This document shows positions 1 to 10,240 of a stretch of 64,000 bases of DNA, piece after piece. The stretch covers positions 763,883 through 827,882 of the forward strand of contig NC_020802.1 in assembly GCF_000153405.2 (NCBI RefSeq), written 5' to 3'. How positions within the stretch are numbered: position 1 is the stretch's first letter; each line of letters opens with the position of its first letter. The stretch is from Psychromonas sp. CNPT3. GTDB lineage: Bacteria > Pseudomonadota > Gammaproteobacteria > Enterobacterales > Psychromonadaceae. The notes under the pieces are model-generated. The model searched no databases and was not told the origin of the DNA. It saw nothing but the letters and a program-made list of their open reading frames with translations. Both the position numbers and the translations under genes were made by a program.

Positions 1-3000
1 AACCTAATGATGGACAATTGTTGCGCAGGCTACAAGCGTTCGGCGTTAGCTCTGAAGAAGTCAGTGATATTATTTTACCGATGTTTAAAGATGCGAAAGA
101 GCCTCTAGGTGCGATGGGAGCTGATTGGCCTTTGGCTATTTTCTCTCACCACTCACAACATTTATCTCATTATTTCAAGCAACTTTTTGCCCAAGTGACT
201 AATCCGCCTATCGATCCTATTCGTGAGCGCATGGTTATGTCATTAACGACTTACCTCGGAAAAGACCAAAACTTATTGGCCGAAACACCATTGCATTGTC
301 ATAAACTTGAATTGAGCTCTCCTCTTTTAAGTAATTCTCAGTTACAAAAAATCAGTGCGTTAGATGATAAACATCTGCAAGCTAAAACCCTCGAGACCCT
401 CTTTTTAGCAACGGGTGAAACGGGGAATTTAGAAAAAGCATTAGCGCGTATATGTCGTTATGCAGAAGATGCCGTGCATGATGGCTATTCTATTATTATT
501 TTATCCGATCGCAATGCGACCTCGGATCACGCTGCCATTCCCGCGATGTTAGTGACGGGTGCTGTGCACCATTATTTAATTAAGCGTGGCCTGCGCGCAT
601 TATGTGACATTGTTGTTGAAACGGGTGATGTACGTGAAACGCACCACTTTGCAACCGTGATAGGCTATGGCGCCTCAGCTATCAACCCTTATTTAATTGA
701 AGAGATGATAGTTGATTTACAGTCTAAAAATCGATTAGCTAAAGATAAAACAGTGGCCGATATCTTTGCTTTTTATAAGCTTGCAATTGATGCTGGACTC
801 TTAAAAATATTCTCAAAAATGGGCATTTCGACTATTCAGTCTTATCAAGGTGCACAAATATTTGAAGCCTTAGGCATTAGTAAAAGTGTGGTTAATGCGT
901 ACTTTACCGGTACGGTTACCCGCATCGAAGGTTTAAGTATTGATGATATTGGCAGTGAAATATTAGTGCGTCATCGTTTTGCTTACCCACTGCGTGAAGT
1001 GCCAATGCAACGTTTAGATGTGGGCGGTGTTTACCAATGGAAACAACGTGGTGAAAAACATCTCTTTAATCCAGAAACTATTTCTTTATTACAACAATCA
1101 ACACGTAATAAAGATTATGCTCAATTTAAAAAATATGCTGAAGTCGTTGATGCACAAGGTGATGACGCGGCGACGCTGCGCAGTCAATTTGAGTTTGTGG
1201 TTAGCGAAAATGGCCCGATAGATATCGATAAAGTGGAATCGGCGCAGCAAATATTGAAACGTTTTGCGACAGGCGCAATGAGCTTTGGCTCTATTTCTCA
1301 TGAAGCACATTCGACGCTGGCAATTGCGATGAACCGCATTGGTGCTAAGTCAAACTCGGGTGAAGGCGGTGAAGATCCACAACGCTTTTTCGTCAAAGAC
1401 AACGGCGACTGGGAGCGCTCTGCGATAAAACAAGTCGCATCAGGGCGTTTTGGTGTTACCTCATACTATTTAACCAATGCAGCCGAGATCCAAATTAAAA
1501 TGGCACAAGGTGCGAAGCCCGGTGAAGGTGGGCAGTTACCCGGTCATAAAGTCGATGACTGGATTGGTCGTACACGTCATTCAACCCCGGGTGTTGGTCT
1601 TATTTCTCCGCCACCTCATCATGACATTTACTCCATTGAAGATCTGGCGCAATTGATTTTCGATTTGAAAAATGCCAACCGTCACGGCAGGGTTAATGTA
1701 AAACTCGTATCAGAAGCGGGCGTCGGCACCATTGCAACCGGTGTTTGTAAGGCTAAAGCAGATGTTGTGCTTATTGCTGGGTTTGATGGCGGCACGGGAG
1801 CCTCTCCCTTGTCATCTATTCGCCATGCCGGATTACCTTGGGAACTCGGTCTTGCAGAAACGCATCAAACCTTAATGAAAAATGGTTTGCGTAACCGTAT
1901 CGTTGTACAAGCGGACGGGCAGATGAAAACACCTCGTGATTTAACCATTGCCACGTTACTTGGCGCGGAAGAATGGGGCGTTGCAACGGCAGCTTTAATT
2001 GTTGAAGGTTGCATTATGATGCGTAAGTGTCACTTAAACACTTGTCCTGTTGGTATTGCGACGCAAAACAAAACGCTGCGTGAACGTTTTGATGGGCGTG
2101 TTGAAGATGTGGTGACGTTATTTCAATATCTGGTGCAAGGTATGCGTGAAAACATGGCCGCATTAGGTTATGCCACTATCACTGAGATGGTAGGGCAAAC
2201 ACAAAGCTTAAAAGTACGTGACAATATTAAGCATTGGAAATATAAAAACATCAATTTAAATACCTTACTTTTTAAAGAAGTCATAGCAAAAAATGATGGA
2301 CGTTTTAATCAAACGCAGCAAGCACATCATTTAGAAAATGTATTAGATCGTCAATTGATAAAATTAGCACAACCGGCACTATTACGTGGTGAAGCGGTGA
2401 GTGCTGAGATGAGCATTATTAATACCGATCGCAGTTGTGGCACCATGCTCTCTAATGAAATATCTAAGGTTTACCGTGATAAAGGCCTGCCGCTCGCAAT
2501 GCAAGTTAAATTCAGAGGCTCAGCAGGACAATCGTTTGGTTGTTTCCTTGCTAAAGGCGTTGAATTTACCGTAGAAGGTGATGCCAATGATTATTGGGGT
2601 AAGGGACTCTCTGGCGGGAAAATAGTTGTTTTCCCTGATCGTAATTCAAACCTGATTGCTAAAGATAATATTATCGTGGGCAATGTATGTTTTTATGGTG
2701 CAACCTCGGGTGAGTCATATATTAATGGTATGGCGGGAGAGCGTTTTTGTGTACGTAACTCGGGCGCTGAAGTCGTTGTGGAAGGTATTGGCGATCACGG
2801 TTGTGAATATATGACCGGTGGTTTAATGATCAATATCGGACGTACTGGGCGTAACTTTGCAGCCGGTATGAGTGGGGGCGTTGCTTATGTCTATAATAAG
2901 GATGGCGCTTTTGCTCGCAGTTGTAATAAAGAGTTAGTGGATTTAGATCCCTTAGATGCAGAAGATAAAGCTTTGCTTATCTCTAAAATCAGTAAACATT

Positions 3001-3131
3001 TTGAATTGACTCAGTCGAAACTTGCCGCTGAATTTCTTAGCAATGTTGAGGTGAGTCTTGCGCAAATGATCAAAGTAATGCCGCGTGATTATAAAGCTGC
3101 ATTACTTTCGCGTAGCAAAGGAGATGCATAA
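1..3131 (+). CDS. gltB: Glutamate synthase (NADPH) large subunit, 5'-truncated by window edge
   Basis: The large subunit of glutamate synthase makes glutamate from glutamine and 2-oxoglutarate in the cytoplasm, with electrons passed from GltD. The reading frame is open from base 3 without a start, so the first TTG (base 18) is not the true start. About 1042 residues are present against roughly 1480-1500 for the family; the N-terminal glutaminase domain is off the window. Visible are the central domain, the FMN/glutamate synthase domain (GEGGEDPQRF; the cysteine cluster CHLNTCPVGIATQ near residue 675 of the visible part, a 3Fe-4S ligand region in this family), and the C-terminal glycine-rich beta-helix domain. 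Its TAA stop overlaps the gltD start by one base, so the two are co-translated. Confidence 0.97.
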   Translation, partial: PNDGQLLRRLQAFGVSSEEVSDIILPMFKDAKEPLGAMGADWPLAIFSHHSQHLSHYFKQLFAQVTNPPIDPIRERMVMSLTTYLGKDQNLLAETPLHCHKLELSSPLLSNSQLQKISALDDKHLQAKTLETLFLATGETGNLEKALARICRYAEDAVHDGYSIIILSDRNATSDHAAIPAMLVTGAVHHYLIKRGLRALCDIVVETGDVRETHHFATVIGYGASAINPYLIEEMIVDLQSKNRLAKDKTVADIFAFYKLAIDAGLLKIFSKMGISTIQSYQGAQIFEALGISKSVVNAYFTGTVTRIEGLSIDDIGSEILVRHRFAYPLREVPMQRLDVGGVYQWKQRGEKHLFNPETISLLQQSTRNKDYAQFKKYAEVVDAQGDDAATLRSQFEFVVSENGPIDIDKVESAQQILKRFATGAMSFGSISHEAHSTLAIAMNRIGAKSNSGEGGEDPQRFFVKDNGDWERSAIKQVASGRFGVTSYYLTNAAEIQIKMAQGAKPGEGGQLPGHKVDDWIGRTRHSTPGVGLISPPPHHDIYSIEDLAQLIFDLKNANRHGRVNVKLVSEAGVGTIATGVCKAKADVVLIAGFDGGTGASPLSSIRHAGLPWELGLAETHQTLMKNGLRNRIVVQADGQMKTPRDLTIATLLGAEEWGVATAALIVEGCIMMRKCHLNTCPVGIATQNKTLRERFDGRVEDVVTLFQYLVQGMRENMAALGYATITEMVGQTQSLKVRDNIKHWKYKNINLNTLLFKEVIAKNDGRFNQTQQAHHLENVLDRQLIKLAQPALLRGEAVSAEMSIINTDRSCGTMLSNEISKVYRDKGLPLAMQVKFRGSAGQSFGCFLAKGVEFTVEGDANDYWGKGLSGGKIVVFPDRNSNLIAKDNIIVGNVCFYGATSGESYINGMAGERFCVRNSGAEVVVEGIGDHGCEYMTGGLMINIGRTGRNFAAGMSGGVAYVYNKDGAFARSCNKELVDLDPLDAEDKALLISKISKHFELTQSKLAAEFLSNVEVSLAQMIKVMPRDYKAALLSRSKGDA

Positions 3132-4597
3132 TGGGTAAAGCGACAGGATTTTTAGAATTAGGCCGTGAGTTACCCGGTAAGCTAAGTGTTACTGAGCGTC
3201 TTAAAAATAATAAAGAATTCGTTAAAATGGACGAGTTTAGCGATAAAATCAGCTCTCAAGCTTCACGTTGTATGGATTGTGGTGTGCCGTTTTGTCATAA
3301 CGGTTGCCCGATTGGTAATATTATTCCTGAGTTTAACGATGCGGTGTATCGAGATAGTTGGGAAGAAGCTTGGCATATTTTAAGTTCAACGAATAACTTC
3401 CCCGAGTTTACTGGGCGAGTTTGTCCTGCGCCTTGTGAAACCTCGTGCGTATTGGGGATCAATCAAGATCCTATCACCATTTGTAATATCGAAAAAACGA
3501 TTGTCGAAACGGCTTATCGAGAAGGCTATGTGAAGCCTAAAATACCGACAGCACGTACGGGTAAAAGTATTGCAATTATAGGCTCTGGCCCTGCTGGACT
3601 TGCTGCCGCTGAGCAACTCAATAGTGCGGGTCATTTTGTGACGGTTTATGAGCGCGACGAAAAAGTGGGGGGCTTACTGCGTTTTGGTATTCCTGACTTT
3701 AAATTGGGATCAGATATTATTGATCGTAAAGTTTCGGTGCTTGAAGCCGCGGGTATTAAAATGGTCGTTAATGCACATATTGGCGTGACGATGGATGCGA
3801 GCGAGCTACGCACAAAACATGACGTCGTGCTTTTGACGGGAGGCTCAACAGTGCCTCGCGACTTACCTATTCCAGGGCGTGATCTTAAAGGTGTACATTT
3901 TGCGATGGAGTTTTTGGGGCAAAATAATCGCCGCGCTAATGCGATGGATTTAAAAACGCCAGAAATTCATGCTCAAGATGATCACGTGCTTGTGATTGGT
4001 GGTGGTGATACGGGATCAGATTGTGTCGGCACTTCAAATCGTCATGGTGCTGCATCGATATTACAAATTGAAATCATGCCTATTCCACCTGAAAAACGTA
4101 ATGAGAATATGCCTTGGCCGTCATATCCGATGATTTTAAAAACCACGACATCGCATGAAGAAGGGGTTGATCGTAAATGGTCTATCTTAACTAAAGCCTT
4201 TAAAGGTGATGAAAATGGATACGTTAAAGAGCTTATCATTGCCGATATTGAGTGGCAAAGTGCAGCCCCTGGTGAGCGCCCTAACTTTAAGGAAGTACCG
4301 GGAACTGAGCGTAGCGTCCCTTGTACTAAAGCCTTTTTAGCGATGGGATTTTTACACCCTGAGCCAACGGGCGTTCTCGCACAATTAGATATTGCGCTTG
4401 ATGATCGTGGTAATGTTAAAACCACCGATTTTCAAACGAGTCAAATGGGCGTTTTTGCGGCTGGCGACATGCGCACCGGGCAATCATTGATAGTGCGTTG
4501 TATTAATGAAGGCCGAGAGTGTGCTCGGGCGATTGATATTTATCTGATGGGTAATTCAAATTTAGAATGCATCTCAAGTTCATTAATGCAATCTTAA
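3131..4597 (+). CDS. gltD: Glutamate synthase (NADPH) small subunit
   Basis: The small subunit takes electrons from NADPH through FAD and 4Fe-4S clusters and hands them to GltB. At 488 residues it is close to the usual length. Visible are the N-terminal cysteines C47, C50, C55 and C59 (CMDCGVPFCHNGC), a second set in GRVCPAPCETSC, the FAD-binding GSGPAGLAAAE motif near residue 150, the NADPH-binding VIGGGDTGSDC motif near 288, and the C-terminal AAGDMRTGQSLIV FAD contact. The start ATG overlaps the gltB stop (TAATG). A strong hairpin terminator follows immediately, so the operon ends here. Confidence 0.97.
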   Translation: MGKATGFLELGRELPGKLSVTERLKNNKEFVKMDEFSDKISSQASRCMDCGVPFCHNGCPIGNIIPEFNDAVYRDSWEEAWHILSSTNNFPEFTGRVCPAPCETSCVLGINQDPITICNIEKTIVETAYREGYVKPKIPTARTGKSIAIIGSGPAGLAAAEQLNSAGHFVTVYERDEKVGGLLRFGIPDFKLGSDIIDRKVSVLEAAGIKMVVNAHIGVTMDASELRTKHDVVLLTGGSTVPRDLPIPGRDLKGVHFAMEFLGQNNRRANAMDLKTPEIHAQDDHVLVIGGGDTGSDCVGTSNRHGAASILQIEIMPIPPEKRNENMPWPSYPMILKTTTSHEEGVDRKWSILTKAFKGDENGYVKELIIADIEWQSAAPGERPNFKEVPGTERSVPCTKAFLAMGFLHPEPTGVLAQLDIALDDRGNVKTTDFQTSQMGVFAAGDMRTGQSLIVRCINEGRECARAIDIYLMGNSNLECISSSLMQS

Positions 4598-4600
4598 ATA

Positions 4601-4640
4601 AAAAAGCCTTAACATATTAGTATGTTAAGGCTTTTTTTTG
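4601..4640. terminator. Bidirectional intrinsic terminator, gltD / queC
   Basis: A perfect 16-bp stem (AAAAAGCCTTAACATA and its complement) closes a TTAG loop, with A-runs on one side and T-runs on the other. It lies between the convergent gltD and queC genes and can serve both. Confidence 0.9.
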
Positions 4641-4652
4641 CTTTAAAACGGC

Positions 4653-5318
4653 TTATATTTTTTCATAATCGAGAGGATCGCTTAGATCATTTTTCGAAAA
4701 AGCCTCTAAACGTTCGATACAACTCGCACAAACGCCACACGATTTCTCACGACCATTATAGCAAGTCCATGTTTTGCTATAATCGAGTCCCATGCGCAAA
4801 CCATCTTTTAAAATGCCTATTTTATCACTGTTTAAATAGGGTGAATAAATACTGACTTTTTCATAATTGGCAACTTCTGCCACCGCATTCATTTTTTCTA
4901 CAAAAATAGGTCTGCAATCTGGGTAAATTTCATGATCGCCCGAGTGCGCCCCGTAATATACTTTTTCAGCGCCAATAGACACGGCATAGCCAATTGCCAT
5001 CGATAGCAAGATCATATTACGATTAGGGACAACGGTGTTGATCATATTATTATTTTCATACTCACCGCTACTGACCTCAATGCTACTATCGGTTAAAGAT
5101 GACCCGCCAATAAGCTCATTAATGGATGAGATATCAATAATTTTATGATCAACATTAAGGCTTAAGCACACATCTCTGGCTACCGAAATTTCTTTAATAT
5201 GACGCTGCCCATAATCAAACGTTAAAGCAAAAGGCACTAACCCTTCTTCAAGCGCTTTATGTAGTACGGTATAAGAATCCATACCTCCGGAGTAGATCAC
5301 AACAACTTTTTTTTTCAT
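4653..5318 (-). CDS. queC: 7-cyano-7-deazaguanine synthase
   Basis: QueC converts 7-carboxy-7-deazaguanine to preQ0 with ATP and ammonia, a step towards queuosine in tRNA. The N-terminal ATP-pyrophosphatase loop [11 protein letters not shown] and the C-terminal zinc site C-x7-C-x2-C-x2-C ([15 protein letters not shown]) are both present. I chose the ATG at 5318 (221 residues, beginning [12 protein letters not shown]), which matches the family N-terminus; an in-frame ATG at 5345 would add nine residues. It is divergent from queE, the preceding enzyme of the pathway, across a 110-bp region holding an inverted repeat. Confidence 0.95.
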   Translation of the reverse strand: MKKKVVVIYSGGMDSYTVLHKALEEGLVPFALTFDYGQRHIKEISVARDVCLSLNVDHKIIDISSINELIGGSSLTDSSIEVSSGEYENNNMINTVVPNRNMILLSMAIGYAVSIGAEKVYYGAHSGDHEIYPDCRPIFVEKMNAVAEVANYEKVSIYSPYLNSDKIGILKDGLRMGLDYSKTWTCYNGREKSCGVCASCIERLEAFSKNDLSDPLDYEKI

Positions 5319-5364
5319 TTTTCTTGTATGTCCTGGGAGATTCATTTATAAAAAGATCCCTGTA

Positions 5365-5395
5365 AACAAATAAGCGCTTTATCGCTTTATTTGTT
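5365..5395. promoter_or_regulatory. Inverted repeat between divergent queC and queE
   Basis: AACAAATAA-GCG pairs with CGC-T-TTATTTGTT (9 + 3 bp around a single bulged T). It sits midway between the two divergent queuosine genes. It could be an operator or a 5'-UTR hairpin. I do not see preQ1 riboswitch hallmarks. Confidence 0.35.
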
Positions 5396-5428
5396 AAGAT
5401 CCTGACTAATTTTTGAGTATAACGTGTA

Positions 5429-6106
5429 ATGCAAAATAACTACAAAGTAAATGAAATATTTCAAACCATTCAAGGTGAAGGTGTGCACACCGGCTGTGCC
5501 GCTATTTTTATTCGTTTACAAGGCTGTGATGTGGGCTGCGCTTGGTGTGATACTAAGCATACTTGGTCTGCAAATGAAAACGACAAAGTGCCTTTAAACT
5601 TGGTCACAGATTTAAGCAATAGCTCTGCGCAGTGGGCTGATGTGAGCGCTGAGCATATTTTAGCCGAAATTAAAAATCTAGAATACACGGCGAAGCTTGT
5701 GATCATCACCGGTGGTGAGCCATGCATATTTGATTTACGCCCTCTGACTGCTTTATTACACGCGCATGGCTTTCAAACTCAAATTGAAACCAGTGGTACT
5801 TATCCTATTCTTGTCGATGCAAAAAGTTGGGTAACGGTGTCGCCTAAAGTGAATATGCGCGCTAAAAAAGAGGTGTTGTTATCTGCGTTACAACGCGCGG
5901 ATGAAATTAAGCATCCCGTGGGCACGCAAAAAGATATCGAGCAACTCGATGCGCTATTAGCGCGCTTAGGTGATACGCATAATAAAACGATTTGTTTACA
6001 GCCTATTTCTCAAAAAGCCAATGCAACCGCGCTGTGTATGCGTACCTGTATCGCACGAAATTGGCGTTTATCGGTACAATTACATAAGTACTTAGATATC
6101 GATTAA
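5429..6106 (+). CDS. queE: 7-carboxy-7-deazaguanine synthase (radical SAM)
   Basis: QueE rearranges 6-carboxy-tetrahydropterin to 7-carboxy-7-deazaguanine, the substrate of QueC. The radical-SAM cysteine motif C-x3-C-x2-C appears as GCDVGCAWCDTKHTW near residue 33, and the substrate-binding start FQTIQGEGVHTG and the SAM-contact TGGEP follow the family pattern. At 225 residues it matches the enterobacterial form. It starts at the ATG at 5429; the Shine-Dalgarno sequence is poor. queD and queF are not in this window. Confidence 0.95.
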   Translation: MQNNYKVNEIFQTIQGEGVHTGCAAIFIRLQGCDVGCAWCDTKHTWSANENDKVPLNLVTDLSNSSAQWADVSAEHILAEIKNLEYTAKLVIITGGEPCIFDLRPLTALLHAHGFQTQIETSGTYPILVDAKSWVTVSPKVNMRAKKEVLLSALQRADEIKHPVGTQKDIEQLDALLARLGDTHNKTICLQPISQKANATALCMRTCIARNWRLSVQLHKYLDID

Positions 6107-6208
6107 TTTTTTTGTTTTTATAGATCTTGGTTTCTTATTGATCAAGGCGTTGCGCTTTGTTTATCTGCTTGCTAGGATCTCTTTTTGCTATTTGCTTAGG
6201 TAATTATT

Positions 6209-9200
6209 TTGACGCTTTGTGTGCATTCCCTTAAAAAACATCTTGATAACGTATTATTGAAAGATAAGTTTAAATTTTCACGTCGATTGGCTAATAATCG
6301 CCAGATCAAAGATGCAGAAAAAGCGTCATTAGGGCTGACAAAAATAGCCTGTGATATCCAAGTCTCAATGGACAAGTGTCAGTACCGCCGTGATCATATG
6401 CCGGAGATAACGTATCCTGATCTTCCGGTGAGTGAAAAGAAAGACGAGATCAGTGAGGCCATTAAAAATAATCAAGTGGTGATCATTGCCGGTGCGACGG
6501 GCTCAGGTAAAACCACACAAATTCCTAAAATATGTATGCAGTTAGGCTTAGGTGTACGCGCGATGATTGCGCATACTCAGCCAAGACGATTAGCTGCGCG
6601 CACGGTTGCTGAGCGTATTGCGCACGAATTAGGCTCCACAGTGGGTGATGCAGTCGGCTACCGTGTCCGTTTTACCGATAAAGTCAGTGAAAACTCTTAT
6701 ATTAAATTGATGACCGATGGTATTTTATTGGCTGAGATCCAAAGTGATCGCTTTTTAAGTAAATATGACACTATTATTATTGATGAAGCGCATGAGCGCA
6801 GTTTGAATATTGATTTCTTATTGGGTTATTTAAAACGCTTATTACCAAAACGTCCCGATTTAAAAGTTATTATTACCTCTGCAACGATTGATCCTAAACG
6901 ATTTTCAAAGCACTTTGATGATGCCCCTGTGATAGAGGTTTCAGGACGAACGTATCCGGTAGAAACACGTTATCGTCCTCTCGATGAATATGCAGATGGC
7001 GACCAAATTGAAGGTATTTTTAAGGCCGTTGATGAACTGCAGCGTTGTGGCCGTGGCGATATTCTTATTTTTATGAACGGTGAACGTGAAATTAGGGATA
7101 CGGCAGAAGCTCTAAATAAGCGTAATTTACGTGATACAGAAGTATTACCTTTATTCGCGCGTCTTAGCAACGCAGAGCAAAACCGTATTTTCCAAAGCCA
7201 TCAAGGTCAGCGTATCGTCCTTGCTACCAATGTGGCAGAAACCTCATTAACGATCCCGGGTATAAAATACGTCATCGATACCGGTACAGTACGTATAAGC
7301 CGTTATAGCTACCGCACTAAAGTGCAACGTTTGCCTATTGAAGCGATATCACAAGCGAGCGCATCGCAACGCCTGGGGCGCTGTGGGCGTGTGAGCGCCG
7401 GAATTTGTATTCGTTTATACAGTGAAGATGATTTTTTATCGCGTCCTGAGTTTACCGATCCTGAAATACTACGTACTAATTTATCTTCCGTTATATTACA
7501 AATGCTGGCTTTGGGTTTAGGGGAGTTAAATCAATTTCCTTTTGTACAACCGCCTGCTGATAAAAATATTAAGGATGGTTTAAGCTTATTAGAAGAGCTT
7601 GGCGCCGTAAATCTCAATGCAAAAGATGTGCGTGACAAATTAACCCCATTAGGCAGGCAGTTGGCAAAGTTGCCGGTTGATCCGCGCCTTGCAAGGATGA
7701 TTTTAGCCGCTAAAGACTATAACTGTGTGCATGAAGTTATCTTGATAAGTGCCGCCCTTAGTATTCAAGATCCTCGTGAACGTCCGATGGATAAGCAGCA
7801 AGCAGCAGATGAAAAGCATCGCCGTTTTCATGATAAAGACTCAGATTATATGGCTTATGTTAATCTGTGGGATCATCTAAAAGAGCAACGCCATGCGCTC
7901 ACTAGTAATCAATTTAGACGCATGTGTCAAAAAGATTTCTTAGCTTATATGCGGGTGCGTGAGTGGCAAGATATCTACGCTCAAATCAAACAAGTTACCG
8001 ATGAGTTAGATATTAAAATAAACAGTCATGCGGCAGACGTTGATGCTATTCACCAAGCGCTATTATCGGGGTTGTTATCGCATATCGGCTTTAAAGATAA
8101 AGAGCAACATTATTTAGGCGCACGTAACAGTAAGTTCTTTATGTTTCCGGGCTCAAGTTTATTTAAAAAACAGCCAAAATGGGCAATGTTTGCAGAGCTC
8201 GTTGAAACCTCAAAATTATTTGGCAGAGTCAGTGCGCGTATTAAGCCTGAGTGGGTAGAGCAACAAGCAGCGCATCTTATTAAGCGTAGTTATAGTGAGC
8301 CTCATTGGCAGAAAAAATCAGGCACAGTGGCCGCCTTTGAAAACCAAACTCTCTTTGGTTTACCTATTGTTGTAAAACGTAAAGTAACCTATACCAATAT
8401 TGATCCTGCATTATGTCGTGAATTATTTATTCGTGATGCTTTAGTGCAAGGTGAATTTATGACGCGTCATAAATTTTTCAAAGACAACCAAGTATTACGT
8501 GAAGATATTGAAGATTTAGAGCATAAATCTCGACGTCGAGATATTTTAGTCGATGATGAAACCTTATTTTTATTTTACGATAAACGTATCCCTGCAAGCG
8601 TTGCAAGTGCACAGCAGTTTGATAGCTGGTGGAATAAAGAAAAACAACAAACAGCCGATTTATTAAATTATCAACGTGATGATTTAATGGCGCATGATGC
8701 ACAAAAAATAACATCATTAGCGTATCCTGATGTTTGGCAACAAGGGCCCTTTAAACTTAAATTAAGTTATGCTTTTGAGCCAGGTACAAATCAAGATGGC
8801 GTTTGCGTCGATATTCCTGTGGCGTTATTAAATCAAATCAAAAGTGCTGATTTTGCGTGGCAAATACCGGCACTGCGTGAAGAGCTATTGGTGGCCTTAA
8901 TTAAAACATTACCCAAAGTGATGCGTCGTAACTTTGTACCAGCTCCCAATTATGCCAATGCTGCGATGGCTGCTATGATCCCCTTTGAAACACCTTTGTT
9001 GGTTGCGTTTGAAAAACAATTGTTACGTATGACAGGGGTTAAAATTCCTGAAAAGTCATGGGATCTGCAGGCTTTACCGAGTCATTTACGCATTAAATTT
9101 AATATTATTGATGAGCGCCGTAAAAGCGTGGCATTAGGGCAAGATTTAGAAGAGTTACAGCATCAATTAGCCGGTGTTGTTAAAAAAAGTTTATCTAAAA

Positions 9201-10081
9201 TATCCAAACAAAGTATTGAAAAAACACAATTATTGGATTGGGATTTTGGCGCGTTACCCGAATCCTTTAAAAAAGATCATGGTGGTTATGAGGTTAAAGC
9301 CTACCCGGCATTGGTTGATAAGAATAAAAGTGTGGCCATTGAGTTATTTGATGATAAGGCTCAGGCTGATCGTGTGAACCTGCAGGGTTTACGGCGTTTA
9401 GTGCTTTTAAATGTACAATCACCGATTAAATATTTACAAAAAAGTTTACCCAACAAAGCTAAATTAGGGCTGTATTTTAATCCCTTTGGGCAAGTACAAG
9501 ATCTGATTAATGATTGTATTTCTTGCGCGGTAGATAGTATTTTAGATGGGCAAAGTACGCCTCGCGACGCACAAGCTTTCAGCTTACAAAAAGAGAAAGT
9601 GCGTGCTGAGTTGGCAGATAAAACATTACATATTACATTATTAGTTGAGCAAATATTAACGCTTGCCTATGCGATTAATAAAAATTTAAAAGGCAAACTA
9701 GACCTATCAATGATCTTTGCACACGGTGATATAAAATCACAATTAGAGCGTTTAATTTATCCGGGATTTGTGTGTCAAAGTGGGCTGGCGAAGTTGGTGG
9801 ATATTAAGCGTTATTTAGACGCGCTACAAAAACGTTTGCAGAAATTAAGAGCAGATCAAAATCAAGATAGGTTGCATACTCTGGCATTGCATGAATTAGA
9901 AGAGCGTTATCAAGCACTTTGTAATTTGATGCGCAGTAATGAAAGAGAAAATCCATTATTGGCCGAAATATACTGGATGATTGAAGAGTTACGTGTGTCG
10001 TTCTTTGCGCAACAATTAGGAACGGCTTACCCAATATCGGCAAAACGTGTGAAATTAAAATTAGCGCAATTACAGGGATAA
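6209..10081 (+). CDS. hrpA: ATP-dependent RNA helicase HrpA
   Basis: HrpA is a DEAH-box 3'-5' helicase acting on RNA and stalled ribosomes. The protein is 1290 residues, close to the roughly 1300 of E. coli. Visible are Walker A GATGSGKT at residues 95-102, the DEAH box at 192-195, SAT (motif III, TSATID), and QRLGRCGR (motif VI), followed by the helicase-associated, OB-fold and long C-terminal HrpA domains. The start is a TTG at 6209 preceded by TTAGGT at suitable spacing; the N-terminus LKKHLDNVLLKDKFKFSRRL aligns with known HrpA, which supports this start. Its TAA stop directly abuts a 159-bp inverted-repeat element. Confidence 0.95.
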   Translation: MTLCVHSLKKHLDNVLLKDKFKFSRRLANNRQIKDAEKASLGLTKIACDIQVSMDKCQYRRDHMPEITYPDLPVSEKKDEISEAIKNNQVVIIAGATGSGKTTQIPKICMQLGLGVRAMIAHTQPRRLAARTVAERIAHELGSTVGDAVGYRVRFTDKVSENSYIKLMTDGILLAEIQSDRFLSKYDTIIIDEAHERSLNIDFLLGYLKRLLPKRPDLKVIITSATIDPKRFSKHFDDAPVIEVSGRTYPVETRYRPLDEYADGDQIEGIFKAVDELQRCGRGDILIFMNGEREIRDTAEALNKRNLRDTEVLPLFARLSNAEQNRIFQSHQGQRIVLATNVAETSLTIPGIKYVIDTGTVRISRYSYRTKVQRLPIEAISQASASQRLGRCGRVSAGICIRLYSEDDFLSRPEFTDPEILRTNLSSVILQMLALGLGELNQFPFVQPPADKNIKDGLSLLEELGAVNLNAKDVRDKLTPLGRQLAKLPVDPRLARMILAAKDYNCVHEVILISAALSIQDPRERPMDKQQAADEKHRRFHDKDSDYMAYVNLWDHLKEQRHALTSNQFRRMCQKDFLAYMRVREWQDIYAQIKQVTDELDIKINSHAADVDAIHQALLSGLLSHIGFKDKEQHYLGARNSKFFMFPGSSLFKKQPKWAMFAELVETSKLFGRVSARIKPEWVEQQAAHLIKRSYSEPHWQKKSGTVAAFENQTLFGLPIVVKRKVTYTNIDPALCRELFIRDALVQGEFMTRHKFFKDNQVLREDIEDLEHKSRRRDILVDDETLFLFYDKRIPASVASAQQFDSWWNKEKQQTADLLNYQRDDLMAHDAQKITSLAYPDVWQQGPFKLKLSYAFEPGTNQDGVCVDIPVALLNQIKSADFAWQIPALREELLVALIKTLPKVMRRNFVPAPNYANAAMAAMIPFETPLLVAFEKQLLRMTGVKIPEKSWDLQALPSHLRIKFNIIDERRKSVALGQDLEELQHQLAGVVKKSLSKISKQSIEKTQLLDWDFGALPESFKKDHGGYEVKAYPALVDKNKSVAIELFDDKAQADRVNLQGLRRLVLLNVQSPIKYLQKSLPNKAKLGLYFNPFGQVQDLINDCISCAVDSILDGQSTPRDAQAFSLQKEKVRAELADKTLHITLLVEQILTLAYAINKNLKGKLDLSMIFAHGDIKSQLERLIYPGFVCQSGLAKLVDIKRYLDALQKRLQKLRADQNQDRLHTLALHELEERYQALCNLMRSNERENPLLAEIYWMIEELRVSFFAQQLGTAYPISAKRVKLKLAQLQG

Positions 10082-10240
10082 TACCAAAGGAACTAAAAAG
10101 GTTATCTGTCTTGCTTGTTGAAATTATCCCACCCTGCGTTGTGAGTTTTGAAGTGAGAACAACTATCTCCTACAACTCACGCCTTGCTAGTGTTAATTTT
10201 TCCTACGCAATACATGAAAACTTAATTAATTCCTTTGGTA
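10082..10240 (+). mobile_element. 159-bp MITE-like element, copy 1
   Basis: This sequence recurs inverted at 48153-48311 with about seven differences by eye. Its ends are imperfect inverted repeats beginning TACCAAAGGAA (17 of 21 positions match between the two ends). TAA lies directly on both sides (10079-10081 and 10241-10243), which suggests a 3-bp target duplication. It encodes no protein. An internal GTGAGTT/AACTCAC pair suggests folding. It occupies the gap between the convergent hrpA and response-regulator genes and could form a hairpin in either transcript. Calling it a miniature transposable element is an inference from structure. Confidence 0.7.

Noticed and set aside
18-20. TTG as the start of gltB
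   Set aside because: The frame is open to the window edge and the protein lacks the N-terminal glutaminase domain, so the gene begins before the window.
4042-4425. 127-codon minus-strand frame inside gltD
   Set aside because: It is antisense to a well-conserved gene, has no ribosome site and resembles nothing.
5346-5428. preQ1 riboswitch between queC and queE
   Set aside because: The inverted repeat present lacks the C-rich loop and A-rich tail of the known preQ1 classes.
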